Assembly (NCBI GenBank): GCA_943326315.2
Contig: CALPSU020000179.1
Span: 1-5,675, forward strand
DNA: 5,675 nucleotides
Direction of reading: 5' to 3'
Source of the DNA: Chryseobacterium gleum
GTDB lineage: Bacteria; Bacteroidota; Bacteroidia; Flavobacteriales_D; Crocinitomicaceae
Part shown: positions 1 to 5,408 of the stretch, piece after piece
How the letters are laid out: the number at the start of each line of letters is the position of its first letter
Numbering within the stretch: the first letter of the stretch is position 1
Notes under the pieces: generated by a model
Told to the model about the DNA's origin: nothing
Databases searched by the model: none
What the model saw: the letters and a program-made list of their open reading frames with translations, nothing else
Made by a program: the position numbers and the translations under genes

Positions 1-40
1 ATATTAATTATAGGACAATTATAGATATTTATATAATTAG

Positions 41-48
41 TATATTTG
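41..48 (+). promoter_or_regulatory. Candidate -7 promoter element for the DUF4268 gene
   Basis: TATATTTG is an exact match to TAnnTTTG, the -7 element of the primary sigma factor in Bacteroidota. It lies 27 bases before the ATG at 76, which would give a leader of roughly 20 bases. No clear TTG -33 partner is seen about 19 bases upstream (the bases there read ATT), so the promoter may be weak or the match may be chance in AT-rich DNA. The start of the window limits what can be seen further upstream. Confidence 0.45.
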
Positions 49-75
49 ATGTGTTAATGCATCAATAGATTAAAT

Positions 76-537
76 ATGTTTTCAAAGGAAGAATCAAAAA
101 GATTGAATTTAGAATTTTGGAATGGATTCGAAGAATATATGTCAAAATATAAATCATCAAATGGACGCAAAATTAATTGGTTAAAATATCCTTCAGAAAT
201 CAAAACAATATTTATTAGATTAGAAGTTGATTCGAAATCAATTAAATTATGTTTTGATATTCAACATAAAGATGATTCATTAAGAGAAATTTTATTTGAG
301 CAAATGACAGAATTAAAAGTAGTTTTAGAAGAAATTACTGAGGAAAACCCTGAATGGATTGAAAATGAATTTGTAAATAATCAATATATTTCAAGAATTG
401 TCTGGGAAAATAAAAAATATAATTTCTATAAAAAAAATGAAACAGAGTTTATTTACAATTATTTAAAAGAAAGATTAGTAAAATTTGATATTTTTTACCA
501 AGAATACAAAGATATACTAGTTTCATTAGCAAATTAA
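76..537 (+). CDS. DUF4268 domain-containing protein
   Basis: This encodes a 153-residue protein that I recognise as a stand-alone DUF4268 protein, a family common in Bacteroidota with no established biochemical role. Seen in the sequence: an N-terminal helix with the FW pair (residues 14-15), the INW motif (33-35), a predicted beta strand with regular charge (IFIRLEVD), the family's D-QH motif (DIQHKD, 61-66) followed by an acidic helix (residues 70-90), and a C-terminal aromatic and lysine-rich helix. There is no signal peptide or membrane segment, so it is probably cytoplasmic. The length fits the short single-domain form. In other proteins the domain is found fused to nuclease-like modules, but no such module is present here. 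The ATG at 76 gives the typical family N-terminus (MFSKEES) and follows a TAnnTTTG element. The next gene begins 26 bases downstream on the same strand, so the two may be co-transcribed, although their functions look unrelated. Family assignment is by recalled resemblance. Confidence 0.8.
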   Translation: MFSKEESKRLNLEFWNGFEEYMSKYKSSNGRKINWLKYPSEIKTIFIRLEVDSKSIKLCFDIQHKDDSLREILFEQMTELKVVLEEITEENPEWIENEFVNNQYISRIVWENKKYNFYKKNETEFIYNYLKERLVKFDIFYQEYKDILVSLAN

Positions 538-563
538 TTTACAAAATTATCTACATTTATAAA

Positions 564-1358
564 ATGAAAAAAATCATACTATTAGCATTATTAAATACAT
601 TAATCACTAAATCATTCGGTCAAATTCAACTTCTTTCAGAAGGATTTGAATCAGGTATTCCATCAAGTTGGGGAATTTTCAATATGGATGGATTAAATCC
701 TGTTGAGACAAATTTTTCTCAAGCTTGGATAAGTACTCCTGATCCAGGAGATATTCAAAATTTAGTAGTTGCATCCACCTCCTACTTCTCCCCGATTGGA
801 ATTTCTAACCGATGGCTTGTTACACCAAATGTTAGTATAGGAAATTATGGCAATGTTTTGGCATGGAAATCTAAATCTCAAGACGCCTCTTTTCCAGATA
901 GTTATTTAGTTTTATTATCTAAATCTGGTAGTCAAGTTTCTGATTTTTCAGATACTATTGGAGTATTTAAAAATGAATCCTTTGAATGGGTGGAACATAA
1001 AATTGATTTAAGTCAAAAAGGTTATTTATTAGAGAATATCCATATAGCTTTTGTCAACAATACAAATAATGGATTTAAACTTTATTTAGATTCTGTTAAT
1101 ATTAGTAAAGAAGACCCTGCAAATATTAAAACTATTAATGAAGAATTATTCTATATTTCTCCAAACCCTGTTTCAGATTACATTAAAATATCTAGCAATT
1201 ACATAGTTTCTAAAATTATAATTAAAAATAATTTAGGTCAAGAAGTTAGTTCTGAAAATACAAATGAAATAAATGTATCAAATCTAAAACCAGGAATATA
1301 TTCAATAGAGGTTATTACTAGAAATGGTGTAATCAATAAAAGTTTTTTAAAGGATTAA
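564..1358 (+). CDS. Secreted choice-of-anchor J protein with T9SS type A sorting domain
   Basis: This is a 264-residue protein secreted across the outer membrane by the type IX (Por) system. The order is: a Sec signal peptide (residues 1-19 or 20; MKK, then a hydrophobic core, ending SFGQ); a choice-of-anchor J / cleaved-adhesin-type jelly-roll domain (about 24-182), shown by EGFESGIPSSWG near its start, SNRWLVTPNVSI in the middle and IAFVNNTNNGFKLYLDSVNI at its end; then a type A sorting domain (about 195-264) with YISPNPVSDYI, the LGQEV strand, NVSNLKPGIYSIEV and a terminal basic KSFLKD. The sorting domain is normally removed on export and the protein released or attached to surface lipopolysaccharide. 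There is no protease or glycosidase module, so the mature protein would be little more than one beta-sandwich, which the family uses for binding carbohydrate or protein. The ligand cannot be read from sequence. The start is set by the signal peptide. The last codons lie inside the convergent terminator hairpin. Confidence 0.9.
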   Translation: MKKIILLALLNTLITKSFGQIQLLSEGFESGIPSSWGIFNMDGLNPVETNFSQAWISTPDPGDIQNLVVASTSYFSPIGISNRWLVTPNVSIGNYGNVLAWKSKSQDASFPDSYLVLLSKSGSQVSDFSDTIGVFKNESFEWVEHKIDLSQKGYLLENIHIAFVNNTNNGFKLYLDSVNISKEDPANIKTINEELFYISPNPVSDYIKISSNYIVSKIIIKNNLGQEVSSENTNEINVSNLKPGIYSIEVITRNGVINKSFLKD

Positions 1359-1376
1359 ATTTAGTCCTTTAAAAAA
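1343..1376. terminator. Bidirectional intrinsic terminator between convergent genes
   Basis: A 12-bp perfect inverted repeat has arms TTTTTTAAAGGA (1343-1354) and TCCTTTAAAAAA (1365-1376). The 10 central bases can also pair almost fully, with one T-G wobble. Read on either strand it gives an A/U-flanked hairpin, as expected for a factor-independent terminator shared by the T9SS gene and the lipoprotein gene that face each other here. The stop codons of both genes (1356-1358 on plus, 1371-1369 on minus) lie inside it. The G+C part of the stem is only GGA/TCC, so termination could be leaky. Confidence 0.7.
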
Positions 1377-2013
1377 TCATTTTATTATCCATTATATCTT
1401 TTTCTACTTCAATTGAAATAGAATCTTTTAATTCTGCTTTTACAGGTCCGCCCCAATCTGTTCCTTCAATTGCTTCTACTGAGTCGTATTTATAACTTGT
1501 TCCATTCCATTTAAATAAACAATTATAAAAAACATCTTGTCCTTGATCTTTATCGTTAAATCTTAATAACAAGTCATTATGTTTTGATGGTGATTTAATT
1601 GTAGCTATTAAATTTGCAACAAACCCATTAACTTTAATTAATTGACCACGCTCACGTATAAAAACTAACAATCTTCTCAAAGGAAATCCGTTCGTTTTAG
1701 ATTTTATTTGGATCAAAAATGCATTTTCAAGCGGTATATTTTCTATAAAAGGATTTAAACTGAAAAATCTAGGTGAACAAGAAGGATTCATATAATCATC
1801 AATCCCTTTATTTTTATCCGAACAAACTTTTAATTCTTTTAAAAGTTGAACCTTTTTAGGATCATCAAATTCATCTTTATCGAATAAAGTTTCAACATTG
1901 GTAACATTAGATACTTCTTTTTTAATAACGACATCCTCTTTAATTTCTTTATCCTCTTCATTTGAACAAGAAATAAAAATTAATAGAGTAAGTAATGATA
2001 AATATTTTTTCAT
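1369..2013 (-). CDS. Uncharacterised lipoprotein
   Basis: This is a 214-residue predicted lipoprotein of unknown function. The N-terminus MKKYLSLLTLLIFISC is a signal peptide ending in a lipobox (FISC, acylated Cys16). The residues after the cysteine (SNEEDKEIKED) are acidic, as in the lipoprotein export signal that sends Bacteroidota lipoproteins to the cell surface, so surface exposure is inferred. Residues 20-60 are highly charged and probably a flexible linker. A globular region from about 60 onward carries Cys64, Cys79 and Cys165, a strand-rich section (LLVFIRERGQLIKVNGFVA) and the segment NCLFKWNGTSYKYDSVEAI, which recalls the FKWNGKKY-type strands of small periplasmic beta proteins. 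I recall similar flavobacterial hypothetical proteins with a CSPRFF-like segment but cannot name a family. It begins 10 bases after the HMG-CoA lyase stop, so it is probably the last gene of the pyrD cluster. It ends within the shared terminator. The start is fixed by the signal peptide. Confidence 0.8.
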   Translation of the reverse strand: MKKYLSLLTLLIFISCSNEEDKEIKEDVVIKKEVSNVTNVETLFDKDEFDDPKKVQLLKELKVCSDKNKGIDDYMNPSCSPRFFSLNPFIENIPLENAFLIQIKSKTNGFPLRRLLVFIRERGQLIKVNGFVANLIATIKSPSKHNDLLLRFNDKDQGQDVFYNCLFKWNGTSYKYDSVEAIEGTDWGGPVKAELKDSISIEVEKDIMDNKMIF

Positions 2014-2023
2014 ATTTTATTTT

Positions 2024-2881
2024 TTAAATTGGGAAAATCGACAATGCATGTTTAAACGAATGTTCGAATTTATTTAAATCAACGCCTGAACTGATCTTAT
2101 TTTCATTAAACCATTCAAGCATAATTTCTGTTGGCATATTTCCTGTTAAATCATCAGAAGCCATTGGACAGCCTCCAAATCCTTTTATAGCTCCATCAAA
2201 ACGTCGGCAACCAGCATTGTATGCAGTTTCTAAAATTATCTTTGCTTTTTCAGGAACTGTATGTAGATGAGCTCCAAATTCTACATTAGGTAAACTTGGA
2301 ATTAATGCTCTAAACAGATAATCTATTGAATCAGGATTAGCTATTCCAATCGTATCAGACAAAGCTTGAATTTTTACATCAAATTTAGAATACAATAACT
2401 CACACCATTTTATTACTATATCCGAATTCCATTCATCTCCATAAGGATTTCCAAATCCCATTGATAAATAAACTACAAGTTCTTTATTATTATTTTTTGA
2501 TAAATTTTGAATTGCTTCAACCCTTTTCAAAGATTCTGAAATAGATGAATTTGTATTTCGCTGTTGAAAAGATTCAGATATTGAGAAAGGAAATCCTAAA
2601 TAATTAATTTCTTCAAAATTGCATGCGTCTTGAGCACCTCTTTCGTTAGCTATTATTGCTAATAATTTAGTTGAGTTATTTATTTCAAGGTTTTTTAATA
2701 CTTCAGCAGTATCTTTTAATTGTGGGATTGCTTGAGGTGATACAAAACTTCCAAAATCAATTGTATCAAAATTACATTTCAATAAAGAATTGATATAAGC
2801 AGTTTTAACTTCTGTTGGTATGAAATCATGCAAACCTTGCATTGCATCTCGAGGACATTCTATAATTTTCACTTCTTTCAT
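2024..2881 (-). CDS. Hydroxymethylglutaryl-CoA lyase
   Basis: This 285-residue cytoplasmic enzyme cleaves 3-hydroxy-3-methylglutaryl-CoA to acetyl-CoA and acetoacetate, the last step of leucine degradation (called mvaB in some bacteria). It is a DRE-TIM metallolyase of the HMGL-like family. Seen: PRDAMQG (10-16) with the catalytic Arg11-Asp12 pair; SFVSPQAIPQL (45-55); the SDTIG loop (175-179); the metal-binding histidines in GAHLHT (203-208; His205 and His207); and the mobile active-site loop GFGGCPMA (234-241) with Cys238, followed by Asn248 in TGNMPTE. The length is slightly short of the roughly 300 residues common elsewhere, as is usual for the flavobacterial form. Two positions differ from the human enzyme: its Glu72 aligns with Asp42, and the lyase loop has an extra DDLT before GN. 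The start lies 6 bases after the pyrD stop, which argues for translation from one mRNA. I am sure of the family. The substrate is inferred from the intact motifs, since isopropylmalate-synthase and homocitrate-synthase relatives lack this GGCP loop. Confidence 0.93.
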   Translation of the reverse strand: MKEVKIIECPRDAMQGLHDFIPTEVKTAYINSLLKCNFDTIDFGSFVSPQAIPQLKDTAEVLKNLEINNSTKLLAIIANERGAQDACNFEEINYLGFPFSISESFQQRNTNSSISESLKRVEAIQNLSKNNNKELVVYLSMGFGNPYGDEWNSDIVIKWCELLYSKFDVKIQALSDTIGIANPDSIDYLFRALIPSLPNVEFGAHLHTVPEKAKIILETAYNAGCRRFDGAIKGFGGCPMASDDLTGNMPTEIMLEWFNENKISSGVDLNKFEHSFKHALSIFPI

Positions 2882-2887
2882 CTTAAC

Positions 2888-3931
2888 TTATTTCCCACTA
2901 TTAATATTATTTAAAATGGCTTTATTTATTTTTTTAACTAATCCGGGACCTTCGTAAATAAACCCAGTATATAATTGAATTAAATCTGCACCTGCATTTA
3001 ATTTTTCGATTGCATCTTCTGCAGAGTGTATACCCCCTACTCCAATTATTGGGAAAGATTTATTTGATTTTTCAGCTAAATATCTTATTACTTCTGTAGA
3101 TCTATTTTTAACTGGTTTACCAGATAATCCTCCTGCTCCAATTTCATCAATAAGATTCTTGGAAGAAATTAAATTTTCTCTTGAAATAGTTGTATTAGTT
3201 GCAATTACACCATCTAATTTTATTTCTTCAACAATTTCTATAATATCATCCAATTGTTCATTCGTTAAATCTGGAGCAATTTTCAATAGAATTGGTTTTT
3301 GAATTTCTCTTAAGTTATTTTGTTCTTGAATACTAACTAGAAGTTGTTTTAACGGTTCTTTTTCTTGAAGTTCCCTTAAATTTGGAGTGTTTGGAGATGA
3401 TACATTCACTACAAAATAGTCTACATAGTCAAATAATTTATTAAATGCAATAACATAATCTGATGTCGCATTTTCATTTGGGGTAATCTTATTCTTACCT
3501 ATATTACCTCCAATTATAATATTTGTTTTTTTGTTTTTTAAATTCTCGACTGCAATTTCAACACCATCGTTGTTAAATCCCATCCTATTTATTATACCCT
3601 CATCTTCCTTTAACCTAAATAAACGAGGTTTATCATTTCCTGACTGACCTTTCGGTGTAATAGTTCCAATTTCTATAAATCCAAATCCGCAATATGATAA
3701 GTCATTATACATTGAAGCATTTTTATCAAAACCAGCAGCAAGGCCTACCGGATTTTTAAAGGTTATTCCGAAAATAGTTTTTTCTAATTTTTTATCTGAG
3801 ATTAAAAACATTTTATTCCACATAAATTTCATACCTGGAATTTTAAGAATGAAGTTTATACTAGCAGCTGTAAAGTAATGAACTTTTTCAGGGTCGAATA
3901 AAAACAAAATTGATCTAATTATTTTATACAT
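2888..3931 (-). CDS. pyrD: Quinone-dependent dihydroorotate dehydrogenase (class 2)
   Basis: This 347-residue enzyme oxidises dihydroorotate to orotate, the fourth step of UMP synthesis, and passes electrons through FMN to membrane quinone. The class 2 signature is clear: an N-terminal amphipathic/hydrophobic region (1-45; RSILFLFDPEKVHYF) that docks on the inner face of the cytoplasmic membrane and forms the quinone tunnel; NPVGLAAGFDKN (60-71) for FMN binding; GFGFIEIGTITPKGQ (82-96); INRMGFNN (114-121); the catalytic loop NVSSPNTPNLR (176-186), where Ser179 is the base, replacing the cysteine of class 1 enzymes; LKIAPDL (216-222); NTT (246-248); and the FMN phosphate site GVGGI (297-301) with YTGFIYEGP (321-329). 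The length is normal for the family and no key residue is missing. It is the first gene of a three-gene cluster with HMG-CoA lyase and a lipoprotein. A well-formed promoter sits just upstream with a leader of only about 10 bases. The ATG at 3931 gives the expected N-terminus (MYKIIRSILF). Confidence 0.97.
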   Translation of the reverse strand: MYKIIRSILFLFDPEKVHYFTAASINFILKIPGMKFMWNKMFLISDKKLEKTIFGITFKNPVGLAAGFDKNASMYNDLSYCGFGFIEIGTITPKGQSGNDKPRLFRLKEDEGIINRMGFNNDGVEIAVENLKNKKTNIIIGGNIGKNKITPNENATSDYVIAFNKLFDYVDYFVVNVSSPNTPNLRELQEKEPLKQLLVSIQEQNNLREIQKPILLKIAPDLTNEQLDDIIEIVEEIKLDGVIATNTTISRENLISSKNLIDEIGAGGLSGKPVKNRSTEVIRYLAEKSNKSFPIIGVGGIHSAEDAIEKLNAGADLIQLYTGFIYEGPGLVKKINKAILNNINSGK

Positions 3932-3946
3932 AATTTTTTATTTAAA

Positions 3947-3976
3947 CAAAAGTATATATGCAAAACGAGGTGACAA
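3947..3976 (-). promoter_or_regulatory. Bacteroidota-type promoter of the pyrD cluster
   Basis: Read on the minus strand, TTG (3976-3974) is followed after exactly 19 bases by TACTTTTG (3954-3947), a perfect TAnnTTTG. This matches the -33/-7 architecture of the housekeeping sigma factor in this phylum. The inferred transcription start is near 3941-3943, about 10 bases before the ATG at 3931. That leaves an A/T-only leader with no Shine-Dalgarno site and no space for a riboswitch or attenuator. The -33 element falls in the loop of the upstream terminator hairpin. Confidence 0.7.
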
Positions 3977-3989
3977 TTGCCACCTCGTT
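3961..3989 (-). terminator. Intrinsic terminator of the outer-membrane barrel gene
   Basis: A perfect 9-bp stem, AACGAGGTG (3964-3972) with CACCTCGTT (3981-3989), encloses an 8-base loop containing the palindrome CAATTG. On the minus strand the stem runs directly into TTTTG, giving a U-tract after the hairpin. It begins about 18 bases after the stop codon of the barrel gene, so it should end that transcript before pyrD. It is among the most G+C-rich short stretches in the surrounding intergenic DNA. Confidence 0.8.
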
Positions 3990-4007
3990 AAAATATCTTA
4001 TTATATT

Positions 4008-5198
4008 TTAGAATTTATATTTCCCTTTAGACAATTTAAAGTGTCTGTATGTTTTGGTATAATTTCTATAGGTAATATTTCTAGTAAGAATAATATTTAC
4101 ATAAAAATAGGCGTCTTTCTGTTTATCCCCTCTTTTCTGACCTGCAGCGAACCAATTATGTTGGTTAGGATTATCATAATCACTTCTGTCAGATAATGCT
4201 GCAGCCATTTCTCCTTTTTGAGCCGCTAACAATTCTTTATTATAGTAAACTCCGTGAACATCATCAATATAATCTGAAAAAGTTTTAACATAAGATGCTT
4301 CCATACCTATTCTCCATTCACGACTAATACCAACTCTAAATCCAAACCCGAAAGGCATTACAACTGTAACAGGTGAGTATTTTTTTATCCCACCTAACAA
4401 ACCTTGTCCTTCAGTTGATAAAGGTCGGAGATTATGCCAACTCCCATCTATTTGAGCTTGAGGAATGAATCCAACTAATCCAATACCAGCAAAAATATAA
4501 ATTTGCTCATTTCTATTTTTAAAACCTTTTAGTCCTGCAATACTATATCGTTTACCCACTTTTTCATAGGTATATATCATAAAATCAAGTCGTTGAGAAA
4601 TTTCTAATATTGGAGCACGGAAACTTAAATTTCTCATTCTCCGATAATAACCATCGGCGTAGCGCAATTGAGAAGTTGGTAAGCCATTAGCATCCGTAGA
4701 AAAAATTAAAGAGGAATCACTTTCACTACCAATTATATTAGCATCAGATCCAGCTAACATTCCTAAAGTAATATTTGATGTAGTAGCAAATTTAGAGGAT
4801 AAACGATGTCGGTAACCAACCATAAGGCACATATTGGTAGCTTTGATATTCATGTCTTTTAATCGGTAATCAGCCCCTATTAAATTAGTTCCTCCTAAAT
4901 CTCCTAAAAACTGAGTTGCACCAATCCCAATTCTAATTTCTTTTTTATTATTTTTCCAATTTTTATTACTATTAAAACGATTAGATTCACCAAAAGCTTC
5001 GAAAGGTTGTTCTTCGAAAAATTTTGTTAATGGTGCCTTCTTCTGAAGTATAGATTTTTGAGATGTTAACAAATCAAATGTTTTCGATTTAGAATCACTA
5101 AATCGAACACTACTACCTAAATTCAAAAAATTGTTTTGCTGGCCAAAAAATGAATTTGAAACTATAAAAAATATATAAAAACTTAAAAAATATCTCAT
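4008..5198 (-). CDS. DUF6089-like outer-membrane beta-barrel protein
   Basis: This predicts a 396-residue secreted protein, probably an outer-membrane barrel of unknown function. From the ATG at 5198 it opens with a signal peptide (MRYFLSFYIFFIVSNSFFGQ, cleaved at about residue 19-20). The frame stays open upstream to a GTG at 5267, but that extension would bury the signal peptide, so I reject it. Residues 20-85 are a polar Lys/Ser/Asn-rich segment without clear fold. From about residue 86 the pattern is that of the DUF6089 barrel family: IRIGIGATQFLGDLGG (88-103), CLMVGYRHRLSSKF (124-137), IYIFAGIGLVGF (233-244), a long glycine and aromatic-rich strand pair PFGFGFRVGISREWRIGMEASY (282-303), then KTFSDYIDDV (305-314) and a late RGD-containing loop (356-358) before the strand AYFYVNIILT (363-372). 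DUF6089 proteins are usually shorter, so the N-terminal segment and the loops are expansions. A terminator follows the gene, so it appears to be its own transcription unit. A weak promoter candidate is TTAATTTG (5288-5281), one base off consensus and without a good -33. Barrel fold likely; family name less certain. Confidence 0.8.
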   Translation of the reverse strand: MRYFLSFYIFFIVSNSFFGQQNNFLNLGSSVRFSDSKSKTFDLLTSQKSILQKKAPLTKFFEEQPFEAFGESNRFNSNKNWKNNKKEIRIGIGATQFLGDLGGTNLIGADYRLKDMNIKATNMCLMVGYRHRLSSKFATTSNITLGMLAGSDANIIGSESDSSLIFSTDANGLPTSQLRYADGYYRRMRNLSFRAPILEISQRLDFMIYTYEKVGKRYSIAGLKGFKNRNEQIYIFAGIGLVGFIPQAQIDGSWHNLRPLSTEGQGLLGGIKKYSPVTVVMPFGFGFRVGISREWRIGMEASYVKTFSDYIDDVHGVYYNKELLAAQKGEMAAALSDRSDYDNPNQHNWFAAGQKRGDKQKDAYFYVNIILTRNITYRNYTKTYRHFKLSKGKYKF

Positions 5199-5408
5199 TA
5201 TATGTATAATTGAATTAGCCGAAACTAATCTTTCGCTACGAAAATAAAGAAAAATCTCTAATAACACTCTTCAAAATGAACAAATTAATAAATGTTTGAG
5301 TGTTGAAAAAAAAATATATAATCGATAAACCGAAATTGAATATAAAATTGTATTCATATCAGTATAATATATATCGAATATTATACTGATTTTTAAAGAT
5401 TAAATATT
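5199..5408. other. AT-rich intergenic region upstream of the barrel gene
   Basis: These 210 bases contain no convincing gene. They hold an imperfect inverted repeat, AACACTC (5263-5269) with GAGTGTT (5298-5304), flanking the one-mismatch -7 candidate TTAATTTG on the minus strand (5288-5281), an A-run at 5306-5314, and the 13-bp inverted repeat at 5358-5390 listed separately. The promoter of the barrel gene is expected here, but no full TTG-N19-TAnnTTTG match is visible. Confidence 0.4.
5358..5390. repeat. 13-bp perfect inverted repeat, possible terminator or operator
   Basis: The arms ATCAGTATAATAT (5358-5370) and ATATTATACTGAT (5378-5390) are perfect complements around the 7-base loop ATATCGA. 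On the plus strand a run of T follows (5390-5395) and on the minus strand a run of A precedes it, while no U-tract follows on the minus strand. It lies about 20 bases after the stop codon of the truncated leftward frame. It could terminate that transcript, though poorly since the stem has only two G-C pairs, or it could be a protein-binding dyad. Confidence 0.5.

Noticed and set aside
47..64. Short dyad TGATG...CATCA between the -7 element and the DUF4268 start
   Set aside because: Five-base arms are expected by chance in DNA of this composition and nothing else supports an operator.
538..563. Possible separate promoter (TACATTTA) for the T9SS gene
   Set aside because: It misses the final G of TAnnTTTG and ends only 4 bases before the ATG, too close to drive a normally translated message.
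5199..5267. Longer N-terminus of the barrel protein starting at the GTG at 5267
   Set aside because: It would place 23 extra residues ahead of a good signal peptide that begins at the ATG at 5198. The extension has no family resemblance and the GTG lacks start context.
5263..5304. Imperfect inverted repeat AACACTC / GAGTGTT upstream of the barrel gene
   Set aside because: The 28-base spacer, the bulges needed to extend pairing and the lack of a U-tract on either strand make it a poor terminator. It is recorded only as part of the intergenic region.
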